This document shows positions 14,727 through 24,045 of a stretch of DNA of 25,993 bases, one piece after another; the stretch's first letter is position 1, and every line of letters starts with the position of its first letter. The stretch comes from CAYWTX01 sp964461295. Its GTDB lineage: Bacteria > Planctomycetota > Phycisphaerae > SM23-33. Where the stretch lies: positions 1-25,993 of the forward strand of contig CAYWTX010000582.1 in the NCBI GenBank assembly GCA_964461295.1, written 5' to 3'. The translations under genes and the position numbers were made by a program. The notes beneath the pieces are model-generated. The model was not told where the DNA came from and did no database searches. It worked only from the letters and a program-made list of their open reading frames with translations.

Positions 14727-17700
14727 ATGGTGAGTAAATCGAACTGCCGGCCGGCGGGCAGGACGCCCTGGTTCGTGGGGGCGATGCTGGCCATCCAAGT
14801 TGGTGCGTACACCAGCGCCTTCGCGCAGGATCTGGAGTTGGATCTGCGCCTTCGCGACGCGGTGCCTCATGTGGTTGCCGACGATGCGGCGCTGAACCAT
14901 GGCCACACGCTGATGGTGCCGCTGCGGCAGGTCAGCGAGCGCTGGGAGCGATTCGTGGCATACGCGGGAGCTGGACCGCGAACCGTACACGGCGGCCGTG
15001 TCAGCGAAGCCAGAGCCACCGCGGACACCATCGATCTGCTGCTGGATATGGAAGTGGCGGGCGACTACGGTCGCGTGTCCTGGGACCGGGCAAAGTTCCG
15101 GGTGGAACTCAAACGGCAGTCCGACGGAAGCTATCGCGGCACGCATCAGGGAACGTGGCAGGGCCACAAGGTCAGAGGTACGTCCGACGCCGTTGTGCCG
15201 CCGCCCCGAAAAACACTTGCCAACCATGTGCCCGTACAGGCCGGCGAGCATCCGCGCATCTTGTTCCGTAAGGGCGACCTGCCAGCACTGAAGGAAAAGG
15301 CCAAGACACCGTTCGGGCGGGCGGCATTGGCGAAGATGGGCGGCCCGGCCGCACTCGGGCTGAAGTACCAACTGACCGGAGAGGAACGCTGGGCCAGAGA
15401 GGCAGCGGAGGCGGTAGTCCCGTTGATGGCCAAGGGGCTTCACAGCGACAAGTCGCGCGGTCTGAGTGAGAGGGCCGATGAAATCGCCATCGGGTACGAC
15501 TGCTGCTACGCCGCGTGGCCTGCGCACCTCAAGCGGCTGGTCGAGGACTATCTGGCGCGCGCCATGCGGTGCGCGTTCCACTATCACGAGGACTTCATCT
15601 CGTCCGGGATCAATTGGCACGTCTGCAGCAACTGGTCCGCGCCTCTTTACACCGCCGTTGGTTTTGGCGGGCTGGCGCTATGGGGAGAGAAGGGGCCCGA
15701 GCCGGTTCGCCCTCAGGCTCCCGTGGCCGAGATCGAGATTCCGGCCGCCGGATACGCGCCGGCCGAGGGCGTCCCCGTGGTTCCCGTTGCCTCCGCGGCG
15801 CGGATTCGGCAGTGGCTGGCTACGGAGCCGGTGGACCTGTACGTGGAACAGGAGCCGTCGGAGCTGGGCGGCTGGGCGAACGCCAAGCCGAGGCCGGGAA
15901 CGAAGTTTCGGTGCGGATTGGCAGAGGTGACCTTCAGGCCGCTGGCGGCCCAGTTCGTGTCCGATGAAGGGGCGCTGCTCATGCCGCGCTATCTGCCGGC
16001 GCCCAAGGGCGACATGTCGCTGGCCACCGTCTATTTCTACACGGTCCTGAAGTGCGGCGAGACGGCCGAGTGGAAGATGGACTGCCCTGCGGGCGATGTT
16101 GCGAAGCCGAAGGTGCTGCTTGGCGGCCGGCAAGTCGCCCATGGGGACCTGGTGAAGTTGCCGGCGGGCCACGTTCCGCTGCTCGTTGTATACCTGTCGG
16201 CCGCTCGGGCTCACGTGCCGTGGACGCCCTTCGGGATCGGACTGGTTCCGGCGACGCAGGCGGACCGCGATGCGGCCAAGGCCGCGCTGACGCAGCGCCA
16301 GGTGGAGTACCAGGAATCGCTCCGGGACTGGGAGTACGACCTTGCCGAGTGGAAGCGCACAGGAGGGATGAACGTCGAGTACCTGAAGCTGTTCCACAAG
16401 AGCCGCACGGCGGTCTACATGCATTACCGGGAGGCCGTGGGCACCGGAGGGTTCCAGGCCGAAGTTGGGGGCTACTCCGGAAACGCCACGGGCCCGGCCG
16501 CCAGGTACGCCGCCGCGTACCGGACGATGTTCGGCGAGGAGGTTTCCTGCTACGAGGATATCTCGCAATACGTGCCCCGGATGATGTTCGCCCACGTAAC
16601 CGCACCGGCCGAAAAGGGCCGCGCCAGATCGATTGCCCTGGACATCAACGGCACCACCGATGTGCATGGCCTGCCAGCGCTGCTGCCGGTGATTCGCAAC
16701 GAGTGGAAACCAGCGGTGCTGTGGTACTGGCAGCACTTGAAGGCAGGCGAGGCAGAGGAGGCCATCATTGCCGCAGACCCGTTGCGGGCCTTTCTATATT
16801 GGCCGCTTGACATGAACCCCAAACACCCGCAGGGCGTCATGCCGCTGACGTGGCAGGCGCCCGACTTCGGCTACTACGGCTTCCGCAACAGTTGGCGAGG
16901 GAAGGACGACTTTGTCGTGCAGGTGTTCCTCAAGGCACACCACATACGTGGCTGGAGCGGGGCCAATGCCGGTACGTTTCGCGTCTTCGGCCTCGACCAG
17001 GAGTGGGCCGTTGGGCCGGCCGCGCGCGAACGCTGCCGTGCGCTGGAGAATGTCGTGCTGCTCCCGCAGGATGACCTCAACGACTCCGCTTGCGGGCGAC
17101 TGCTCCACGCCAGCGCCGAGAAAGATGGTTCGGGTGTCGTCTCTCTGGACCTGGCGGATGTTTACGCGACCCGGAACGACAAGCTGAAGGAGGATCCGTA
17201 CGAATACTATGGCAACGGGCGCAACCCACTGGCCTTCAAGGACTCGGGCGTCAAGGGCATCCGCTCCATCGGCGTGGACTACAGCGGGCTCAGCGGCGCG
17301 CCGTGCTTGCTGGCGGTCGTGGATCGGATCGAAGGTGGCAAGAGGAAGGAATGGGCCTGGCAGTTGGCCGACGGCTCCAAAGGCGGCGCAGTCAAACTGC
17401 CGGAGACAAAGGTGTCGGGCAACACGTTCACCGTCACGAAGGGCGGTGCGACGCTGCGAGGAGTTTTCGCTTCGCCCGCTCAGGTCCAGATCAGGGCCGA
17501 AGCCCGCCAGGGGCAGTTCGAGAACGGGCACTCCGGCACGGTCAAGTTCACCGCGCCGGCGATCTATGCCCACGGGGCCGATCCGTCTGCCGGGGAGTTC
17601 TTCGTGGTCGTGAGTATCGGCCGCGGCGAGCCGCCGGGGATGAAGGTAGAAGGCGCCGGGCCGAGCGCGACTGTCACGGTGGGCAACCGCCGTGTTTCGT

Positions 17701-17753
17701 TCGATGGGCAGCGCATTGTTTTCGCTTCCGCCAAGACAGGAGATGAACGATGA
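14727..17753 (+). CDS. Gene C: large secreted heparinase II/III-like protein, long form
   Basis: 1008 aa from ATG 14727 (AGGG 8 nt upstream); GTG 14697 in the same frame is possible but adds a charged stretch before the leader. The leader ends SAFAQ|DL (30-35). The layout matches gene A: N-terminal beta module (36-157, GTHQGTWQGHKVRGT), EHPRILFRKGDLPALKEKA (174-192), HVCSNWSAPLYTAVG (298-312), inserted beta module (about 325-510, VLLGGRQVAHGDLVKLPAGH), second helical half, then FGYYGFRNSWRGKDDFVVQV (714-733). It differs at key positions: the GEAYTQH / LPFAH segment of A and E is replaced by EVGGYSGNATGPAARYAAAYR (579-599), keeping Tyr583 but not the His residues, while the beta domain has KAHHIRGW (736-743) where A and E lack His. 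The activity is therefore probably different from A and E. The stop overlaps gene D (ATGA). Confidence 0.75.
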   Translation: MVSKSNCRPAGRTPWFVGAMLAIQVGAYTSAFAQDLELDLRLRDAVPHVVADDAALNHGHTLMVPLRQVSERWERFVAYAGAGPRTVHGGRVSEARATADTIDLLLDMEVAGDYGRVSWDRAKFRVELKRQSDGSYRGTHQGTWQGHKVRGTSDAVVPPPRKTLANHVPVQAGEHPRILFRKGDLPALKEKAKTPFGRAALAKMGGPAALGLKYQLTGEERWAREAAEAVVPLMAKGLHSDKSRGLSERADEIAIGYDCCYAAWPAHLKRLVEDYLARAMRCAFHYHEDFISSGINWHVCSNWSAPLYTAVGFGGLALWGEKGPEPVRPQAPVAEIEIPAAGYAPAEGVPVVPVASAARIRQWLATEPVDLYVEQEPSELGGWANAKPRPGTKFRCGLAEVTFRPLAAQFVSDEGALLMPRYLPAPKGDMSLATVYFYTVLKCGETAEWKMDCPAGDVAKPKVLLGGRQVAHGDLVKLPAGHVPLLVVYLSAARAHVPWTPFGIGLVPATQADRDAAKAALTQRQVEYQESLRDWEYDLAEWKRTGGMNVEYLKLFHKSRTAVYMHYREAVGTGGFQAEVGGYSGNATGPAARYAAAYRTMFGEEVSCYEDISQYVPRMMFAHVTAPAEKGRARSIALDINGTTDVHGLPALLPVIRNEWKPAVLWYWQHLKAGEAEEAIIAADPLRAFLYWPLDMNPKHPQGVMPLTWQAPDFGYYGFRNSWRGKDDFVVQVFLKAHHIRGWSGANAGTFRVFGLDQEWAVGPAARERCRALENVVLLPQDDLNDSACGRLLHASAEKDGSGVVSLDLADVYATRNDKLKEDPYEYYGNGRNPLAFKDSGVKGIRSIGVDYSGLSGAPCLLAVVDRIEGGKRKEWAWQLADGSKGGAVKLPETKVSGNTFTVTKGGATLRGVFASPAQVQIRAEARQGQFENGHSGTVKFTAPAIYAHGADPSAGEFFVVVSIGRGEPPGMKVEGAGPSATVTVGNRRVSFDGQRIVFASAKTGDER

Positions 17754-19651
17754 ACGTCAAACGCATCGCAGGAGTCCTGAGCATCATGTGCGCGATCATG
17801 CTGTCGCCGGCAACAGAGGCCGCCGAGGAGCAGCACCCCCGGCTGTTGGCGACCCCGAAGCTGCTGGACGCAATCCGCGCCGAGGTCCGGAGGAAAGCGT
17901 CGCACCACCAGCAGGTGTATGAGGCCATCAAGGCGCGCGTCGAGCTTTCGTACAAGGACATGCAGAAGGCCTACGCCGACGGCGGCGAGGAAGCCACGGA
18001 GCCGCTTAAGCCCGACCACTATGCGTGGGGGTACCGGGCGAGGGAGACGGCTTTTCTATCGCTGCTGGCGATGACGCCGGAAGAGAAGAAGAAGTACGCC
18101 GAACTGTCCCACAAGGCGGCCATGGAGACCGCGCTCGTGAAGGCCGACGACCTGGCCGGGCGCATGGGCGCCATGAGCATCGCCTTGGCGTATGACTGGG
18201 GCTACCCCGGCTGGACGCTTGAGCAGCGCGCCGCGGTACGGCAGCGAGCGATGGACCACCTCAAGAAGATGCCGGCCGGGGACCGGGTGGCCAGGGAGTA
18301 CCCCTTCAACAAGGGCGGGGTCCACGGCGGTTCGGAGTTGCTGCTCATGATCGCCCTGTGCGAAGAGGGCAGCCTCAAGACGCGCTACGAGCATGTGAAG
18401 AAGCACCTGATCAAGCATATCGAGACCTGCTACGACGCCTGGGGCGTCTCCCAGGAAGGCCCCGGCTACAGCGAGTACCCCGGATCGTTTCTCCTGCCGG
18501 CAACCTTCGCCGCGCGGCAACTTGGTGACGAAGACCTGGCCAAGGCTGTCGCGGGCCGGAGTTTCTGGAAGCTGCTGATGTACGCCTGGACGTTCATGGA
18601 CGTCGAGCGGCAATCGGTCATGTGGGGGGTGGGCAGCGGCGGCGGCCCGGGTGAAGGCTGGGCCAGCGCGCTGATCCCGAGCGTTCCCGCGGACCAGCTC
18701 CCTTACTATCTCTGGTTCTACGACCGCGCCGAGGGCATCCTGTCGCCCAAGCCGCCACACGAGCGATTTGACCCCGGTCGCGGCAACTCGCCGCTGGCCA
18801 TGCTCTGCTACCCGATCGGCGTGACTTCCAGGGACCCGACCGGCGTGTTCCCGCAGGTCCACTACGATGAAACGCGAGGCTTTGCCTTCCTGCGCAATCG
18901 CTGGAAGGACGCCGGTGACATCATGATCACACTGTCCGCCGACGCCCACAAGAACGAGATGGGCTGGGACCAGCCCGACGCGCTGGCCGTCAACCTGATG
19001 GCGTTCAATACTCGCTTCTTCGGCGCGCACGCCAAGCGCGGCAAGATCACCGATTACAGCGCGCTGTTGGTGGACGGCAAGTACGGTACCGGCAAGTCGC
19101 TGGGCAAGGTCGGCACCTGCGAGCCGGCCAAGGACGGAGCCTACGTCATCGTGGACGGCGGGCCGGCCTATGCCGAACTCAAGTGCGATTCGGTCCAGCG
19201 ACATCTGCTGGCAAGGTTCGCCGGCCAGAAGAGCGAAGCGCTGCTGTCCACCCTGGACCGCATCAAGAGCGCGGCGCCTCACACCTACGCCTGGCAGGGC
19301 AACCTCGGCAACGAGATCGGCGACGACGGCGTGAAGGCCAGCGGCGGTACCGAGGGCGGCCGGCCGATGTTCCTGCTCCAGGGGCGAAGCGACGGCTTCG
19401 TGAAGGGCTGGGTGCTGCATCCCGCCGATGCGCAGGTTGAGGCCAAGGGCGACCCGCTGCGGATCAACGTCAAGGGCGGCGACGCGGACATCTGGGTGGT
19501 GATGCTGGTCGGACAGGGCAAGCCGCCGACGGCCACGGCGACCGGCAGCGGCTTGGAGAGCGTGCTGACGGTAGCCGGCAGCAAGGTGCGCTTCGACGCC
19601 GGCGCCGCCCGCCTCAAGGCGCAATCGGCCGGTGCTGGAGGCACTCCATGA
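17750..19651 (+). CDS. Gene D: compact secreted heparinase II/III-like lyase
   Basis: 633 aa from ATG 17750, with AGGAG 7 nt upstream; ATGA overlaps join it to both C and E. The leader ends ATEAAEEQ (21-28), followed at once by HPRLLATPKLLDAIRAEV (29-46), so there is no N-terminal beta module. The toroid (about 30-340) contains FNKGGVHGGSELLLMIAL (186-203) and GVSQEGPGYSEYPGSF (232-247), the Asn/His and Tyr segments expected of heparinase-type active sites (candidates Asn187, His192, Tyr240). The beta-sheet domain starts RGFAFLRNRWKDAGD (376-390) and has ADAHKNEMGWDQPDALAV (397-414), where His400 would be the beta-domain catalytic His. This is the most conventional lyase of the set and the best template for aligning the others. 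Length is within the usual range for the superfamily. Substrate unknown. Confidence 0.85.
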   Translation: MNVKRIAGVLSIMCAIMLSPATEAAEEQHPRLLATPKLLDAIRAEVRRKASHHQQVYEAIKARVELSYKDMQKAYADGGEEATEPLKPDHYAWGYRARETAFLSLLAMTPEEKKKYAELSHKAAMETALVKADDLAGRMGAMSIALAYDWGYPGWTLEQRAAVRQRAMDHLKKMPAGDRVAREYPFNKGGVHGGSELLLMIALCEEGSLKTRYEHVKKHLIKHIETCYDAWGVSQEGPGYSEYPGSFLLPATFAARQLGDEDLAKAVAGRSFWKLLMYAWTFMDVERQSVMWGVGSGGGPGEGWASALIPSVPADQLPYYLWFYDRAEGILSPKPPHERFDPGRGNSPLAMLCYPIGVTSRDPTGVFPQVHYDETRGFAFLRNRWKDAGDIMITLSADAHKNEMGWDQPDALAVNLMAFNTRFFGAHAKRGKITDYSALLVDGKYGTGKSLGKVGTCEPAKDGAYVIVDGGPAYAELKCDSVQRHLLARFAGQKSEALLSTLDRIKSAAPHTYAWQGNLGNEIGDDGVKASGGTEGGRPMFLLQGRSDGFVKGWVLHPADAQVEAKGDPLRINVKGGDADIWVVMLVGQGKPPTATATGSGLESVLTVAGSKVRFDAGAARLKAQSAGAGGTP

Positions 19652-22600
19652 GCCCGCTGATTGTCCACCAAGTTCGGCCTGAACTCATCGTGGCGATCTT
19701 CCTTCTGGCTGGAACCGCCGGGGCGGTGCAAGTGACGCAGGCGGACCCGATCGCCCAGGACTGGGAGGCACTGCTCGGAATTGAGCAAGGCGTATGGGAC
19801 GAGGGCGGCCAGGCCACTGGACAGACGCTCTGGCTGCGAGTGCAGAAGGAGGGCGGCAGGTGGCGGCCGGAAGTCTGGGGTTACAGCCGCGAGCACAACC
19901 TTGGCGACTACCTCGGAACGGTCTCAGGTTTCCCTGTCGCCGACGGCGAGACCGAACTAGCGGTCCGCATGGTCGTCGACGCGCACCTTGACGCAAAGCG
20001 CAGGGGGCGGCCTGGGTTCGGCGAGTACAGTATCCGCTTCAAGGCCAATGGCACCAGGATCGAGGGCTCGTGGCGGGGCACATTCTGCGGGGACGCCGGC
20101 CAGGGCAAGGTCATTGGCACCGTCGAGCCGTTGCGGCCGAGGACGATGAGCTTCGCGCGCCCGGCGCCGGGCGAGCATCCCTACCTTCTGCTGCGTAAGA
20201 GCGAGGTGCCGGCGATCCAGAAGAAACTGAGTTCGCCGTGGGGACAGCAACTCCTGCCGAAACTGACCGCCAATGACCCCAAGTCCATGACCCGCATGGC
20301 CGTCGGGCATGGCTTGCTGTACGTCCTGACTGGCGACAAGAGCTACGCCCAGAAGGCGCAGCAGTTCATCGAGGCCGACATACACGCCGGCAAGTGGGTC
20401 CGCACTGAAGTCCACTACCCCTATGTGAAGGTGCATGACGCAGGCATCGTCGCCGGAGAGGCGGCCATCGCCTTCGACCTGATCTACGACGTCTGCGCGC
20501 CGGATTTCCGGAAGGACATGGTTGCGCTGTTCGCCCGGCGCGCGCTGTACCTGTGGGGCTGCCCGGCCAACGGTTCGGACACGAGCAACTGGAGCGCGAT
20601 GTATCGGTCCGGGACCGGAATGTGCGGACTGGCGCTGCTGGGTGAGAAGGAGGACTTCTGGCCGAAGCCGCCCGAGCCGCGGATTCTCCGATTGGAGGCC
20701 GATGCGAAGTTGGCCTCGAATCCACCGGCCGGCGCACCCATCGCGGCCCTGCGCAGTGGCGAGCCGATCGCGGATTGGCTGTTGGCTGGGCAGTTGCCCC
20801 TGGGTCTGGCGGCCGACCCGACCGAGGCGATCGGCGGCCCCAACGCCCGGATCGGCGCCGGAACCACAGTCACGGTCAATGCTGTGGTCAGAGATAAGAC
20901 CGGTACCCTCAAGACCGAGACGGTGACGAAGGTGTTCGAGACGCCCAAGGCCGGCAAGGCCGTCAGTCCCGGCGTCTTCAACATGGGCGGCGGCCGGCTG
21001 GGGTCCACCGTGTTCTTCGCGACGATCCTGGAGAATGACAGACCGGGATGCTACTCGCTGGACTTTCCGGCAAGGAAGAAGCACCAGTGGTTCCTGTACC
21101 CCCGGGTCTTCATCAACGGCCAGCGGTTCAGCGACGGCGACCACGTCTATCTGCCGCAGGGCCGCTTCGCCGTGCTCGCCCCTGTGCAGGCCGGGCATTG
21201 CCGGTCCAACGAGGCGATCTTGTGGGCACTGAAGCTGACGGCCGTGACCGATGACGCCGCCAAGGCATGGCTACAGAAGAAGAGGGCCGAGAACGCCCCG
21301 CAACTGGCCAAGTGGCAGATCATGCAGGATGCGGCCCGCGTCAACGGCGGATGCAACGCCTGGGGACTCTACTGGGCTGGCGTTGGCAGGCAGTGGACCG
21401 AGAACTGGGCGACGTGGGCCGTCGGATCCCTCGGCTGGGCCATGGCGGGAGAGGCGTACACGCAGCACGCCTATCGCGCGGTGTTGCCGTTCGCGCACTG
21501 CTACCGCAACGCGATAGGCGAGGACCTGGCGGGTCGCCCGAATCTCCGTATGGTTCTGCCTCGGTACGCCGGCCAGACAATGTTTCGCGCGGATGGCGCC
21601 TACGTGCAGGGCTATGGCCCCGGGGGTTCGGCGCTGGGTGTTGACGGCTATGCGCGGGGCTTTGCCCTCGTGCCCGACGAACTCAAACCAGCCGTGCTCT
21701 GGGGCTGGAACCGAACCCAGAAGCTGGCCGACGAAGGCAAGCTCAAGGGCGCGTACCTGACGGAGGACTTCCTCGATCCGATGTCGGCCGCATTCATGCT
21801 GGTGAACTACCCCGACCGGGCCGGCGGAATCATTGAGGAGAATCCCGGCAAGGCCCTGCCCAAGGTGCTTCTGGACGACTGGAAGGGCGGCTTTGCCTTC
21901 CGCAACCGCTGGCAGGACGGCGACGACATCGTCGCCACCATGTTCCTGAACTGGAACAACGCCGGCGGCGAGTGGGACAGCGCCGAGACAGGCGACTTTC
22001 GCATCTCCGGCCTGGGCTGCGACTGGGCCGTGCGCGGCGCCGGATGGGGATGCACCGGCGAGAAGACGCCCGTCCCCAAGGCGCCCAACCAGAACGTGTT
22101 GGAACTGGGCGAGCCCACCGAGCGCGGCGCCCCGGCATTCTCGCGGTTCTTCAAGGCATCCAAGGACGGCTCGGCTATTCTTGCCATGGACATGGACTAC
22201 GCCTATGCCAGCCTGAAGAAGACGGGCGCCGGCAAGACCATGCCGCCGCTGCCGGCGCATCCGCGCACGGGCAAGGCCGACGTCTACTACGACCGCGGCA
22301 TCAAGGGACTCCGCTGCTTTGCGGCGGACTACTCGGGCACGGCCGGCGTGCCGGCGCTGTTCGCCGTGGTCGACAAAGTCACTGGCTCGGCCGGCCAGAA
22401 CTGCTGGCACCTGGTGACCGACAAGTCGCTGACGGCGGAGGTCTCGGGCAATGCCTTTACCATCTGCGGCCCGGGCGGCGCCACGCTCCAAGGCACCGTG
22501 CTGTCGCCCGCCTCGCCCAAGATCACTACGCACACGCAGACCTTCGGCCACGAGGCCACCTACGACGGCGATCACCAGACCAGGACCTTCGACCGCACCA

Positions 22601-22833
22601 TCATCGACGTTCCCGCGAAGGACTTCGTCTTCGTGGTGATGACACTACAGAAGGCCGACGCGCCCAAGGTCTCCACCGAGGGCGCCGACCAGAAGGTGCG
22701 AGCGACAGTGGGCAAGCAGATCATCAGCTTTGACGGCCAGAAGATCGAACTGGGCCATTTCGCCGGCGATCTGCAGGAGGCCGGGCCATTGGCCAAGTCG
22801 CTGGAGCCGAGGCGCGTGAAGTCTTCGCCGTGA
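19648..22833 (+). CDS. Gene E: large secreted heparinase II/III-like protein, long form
   Basis: 1061 aa from ATG 19648, with GGAGG 6 nt upstream and an ATGA overlap with gene D. A hydrophobic leader lies at 13-27 (LIVAIFLLAGTAGAV). Layout as in A: N-terminal beta module (about 38-160, RIEGSWRGTFCGDAGQG), EHPYLLLRKSEVPAIQKK (176-193), NGSDTSNWSAMYRSGTG (308-324), inserted beta module (about 345-535, YPRVFINGQRFSDGDHVYLP), GEAYTQHAYRAVLPFAHCYRN (601-621) and the beta domain with KGGFAFRNRWQDGDD (746-760). The segment FLNWNNAGGEWDSAETGDF lacks the His that D has at the aligned place. FAADYSGTAGVPALFAVVDK (891-910) closely matches gene A's FAADYSGACGAPALFAIADR, so A and E are sister paralogs despite the three genes between them. 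Substrate and activity unknown. Confidence 0.75.
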   Translation: MSPLIVHQVRPELIVAIFLLAGTAGAVQVTQADPIAQDWEALLGIEQGVWDEGGQATGQTLWLRVQKEGGRWRPEVWGYSREHNLGDYLGTVSGFPVADGETELAVRMVVDAHLDAKRRGRPGFGEYSIRFKANGTRIEGSWRGTFCGDAGQGKVIGTVEPLRPRTMSFARPAPGEHPYLLLRKSEVPAIQKKLSSPWGQQLLPKLTANDPKSMTRMAVGHGLLYVLTGDKSYAQKAQQFIEADIHAGKWVRTEVHYPYVKVHDAGIVAGEAAIAFDLIYDVCAPDFRKDMVALFARRALYLWGCPANGSDTSNWSAMYRSGTGMCGLALLGEKEDFWPKPPEPRILRLEADAKLASNPPAGAPIAALRSGEPIADWLLAGQLPLGLAADPTEAIGGPNARIGAGTTVTVNAVVRDKTGTLKTETVTKVFETPKAGKAVSPGVFNMGGGRLGSTVFFATILENDRPGCYSLDFPARKKHQWFLYPRVFINGQRFSDGDHVYLPQGRFAVLAPVQAGHCRSNEAILWALKLTAVTDDAAKAWLQKKRAENAPQLAKWQIMQDAARVNGGCNAWGLYWAGVGRQWTENWATWAVGSLGWAMAGEAYTQHAYRAVLPFAHCYRNAIGEDLAGRPNLRMVLPRYAGQTMFRADGAYVQGYGPGGSALGVDGYARGFALVPDELKPAVLWGWNRTQKLADEGKLKGAYLTEDFLDPMSAAFMLVNYPDRAGGIIEENPGKALPKVLLDDWKGGFAFRNRWQDGDDIVATMFLNWNNAGGEWDSAETGDFRISGLGCDWAVRGAGWGCTGEKTPVPKAPNQNVLELGEPTERGAPAFSRFFKASKDGSAILAMDMDYAYASLKKTGAGKTMPPLPAHPRTGKADVYYDRGIKGLRCFAADYSGTAGVPALFAVVDKVTGSAGQNCWHLVTDKSLTAEVSGNAFTICGPGGATLQGTVLSPASPKITTHTQTFGHEATYDGDHQTRTFDRTIIDVPAKDFVFVVMTLQKADAPKVSTEGADQKVRATVGKQIISFDGQKIELGHFAGDLQEAGPLAKSLEPRRVKSSP

Positions 22834-22923
22834 CGACTGATCGGGACCTCGGGCCTCGTCTTCGCCATGAACCGCCTAGCGCCGTGTAGCGACATGACTG
22901 AATCGGACTGAACAGGAACGTGG

Positions 22924-22945
22924 CGTGCGGCGACGACCGCCGACG
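22924..22945 (+). other. Hairpin upstream of gene F
   Basis: CGT (22924-22926) and CGGCG (22928-22932) can pair with CGCCG (22938-22942) and ACG (22943-22945) around the loop ACGAC, leaving one bulged G. It sits in the 141-nt gap between E and F, about 30 nt before F's start, and has no T-run. It may be an RNA element controlling F translation or a weak operon boundary. Confidence 0.25.
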
Positions 22946-22974
22946 AGGAACATGGCACTGCTGAAGAGCAAACC

Positions 22975-24045
22975 ATGACGCGAGCATTCGCGATGGCAGC
23001 ATGGCTGGGACTGGTGGCCGGACTGGGGGCCACGGCCGCCTTCTCGGCGCAGCGAAAGGCATCGTCGGCGACAACGCCAGCCGTTCTTCCAGCCGACTTC
23101 AACCCCCCGCGCGCCGTGCGATTCCAGGAGAACCCGATCATTCGCCCCGAGATGTTGCCCGGCGGGGATGGCGACAACATCAACGGCCCTTTGCTGATCG
23201 CGGTGCCGTCGTGGGTGCCAAAGCCCTTGGGGAAGTACTACCTCTACTTCGCGCACCACCAGGGCAAGTACATCCGGATGGCCTATGCCGACGCGCTTCG
23301 CGGCCCGTGGCACATTCACAAGTCGGGCGTCCTGCGGCTCGCAGATACGGTCGGGCAGGGCCACATCGCCTCGCCCGACGTCCTGATCGACGAACAAGGC
23401 AAGAAGATCCGCCTTTACTTCCACGTCGGGGGTGTGCCCGGCGAGAAGCGCGGGCAGGTCACGCTCGTGGCGACATCCGACAACGGCTTGGACTTTGCGC
23501 CGTCGAAAGAGGCACTCGGCGGGCCCTATTTCCGGGTCTTCCGGCATGGCGATTTCCACTATGCCCTTGATCGCTCGGGGCGACTGCTGCGCTCGCAAGA
23601 TGGATTGCGGGGGTTTGAGCCCGGCCCGGCTGTGGTGCCGGGCGAGGGCGCTGCGTCGGTTCGGCACGTTGCCGTCCGTCTAGTCGGCGACACGGCCGAG
23701 ATCTACTATTCCCGCGTTAGCGATGCGCCGGAACGAATCGTCCTTTCCCGCATGGATCTCCGCGGCGACTGGAAGAACTGGCGGGCCTCGCGCGCGGTCG
23801 AGGTGCTCGCACCGGAAGAGAAGTACGAGGGCGCGGACCTTCCGCCGCAGCCGTCGCGTACGGGTCCCGGACACGGACGCCAACTTCGCGATCCCGCCGT
23901 CTTCGAGGAAAGGGGCAGGATCTATCTGATCTACTCTGTGGCCGGTGAAGGCGGCATTGGCATCGCCGAGTTGATCGGTGATGGGCCGACCTCGCGGGGT
24001 GCCGCGACGCGCCCGAAGACCGAACTCGTAGGAGAGCCGCGATGA
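22975..24045 (+). CDS. Gene F: secreted GH43-like beta-propeller protein
   Basis: 356 aa from ATG 22975 (weak GAAGAG 6 nt upstream). The Sec leader ends AFSAQ|RK (22-27). The rest reads as a five-bladed propeller of the GH43/GH32-like kind: FQENPIIRPEM (50-60), NGPLLIAVPSWVPKPLGKYY (70-89), LYFAHHQGKYIRMAYADAL (90-108), GHIASPDVLIDEQGKKIRLY (129-148), YFRVFRHGDFHYALDRSGRL (185-204), HVAVRLVGDTAEIYYSRVSD (231-250) and LRDPAVFEERGRIYLIYSVA (304-323). Asp135 in SPDVLID and Asp306 in LRDPAVF are plausible catalytic-site acids, but the three-carboxylate set of active GH43 enzymes cannot be assigned with confidence. It may act on side chains or on oligosaccharides released by the lyases. ATGA overlap with gene G indicates co-translation. 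A non-catalytic propeller is the main alternative. Confidence 0.65.
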   Translation: MTRAFAMAAWLGLVAGLGATAAFSAQRKASSATTPAVLPADFNPPRAVRFQENPIIRPEMLPGGDGDNINGPLLIAVPSWVPKPLGKYYLYFAHHQGKYIRMAYADALRGPWHIHKSGVLRLADTVGQGHIASPDVLIDEQGKKIRLYFHVGGVPGEKRGQVTLVATSDNGLDFAPSKEALGGPYFRVFRHGDFHYALDRSGRLLRSQDGLRGFEPGPAVVPGEGAASVRHVAVRLVGDTAEIYYSRVSDAPERIVLSRMDLRGDWKNWRASRAVEVLAPEEKYEGADLPPQPSRTGPGHGRQLRDPAVFEERGRIYLIYSVAGEGGIGIAELIGDGPTSRGAATRPKTELVGEPR

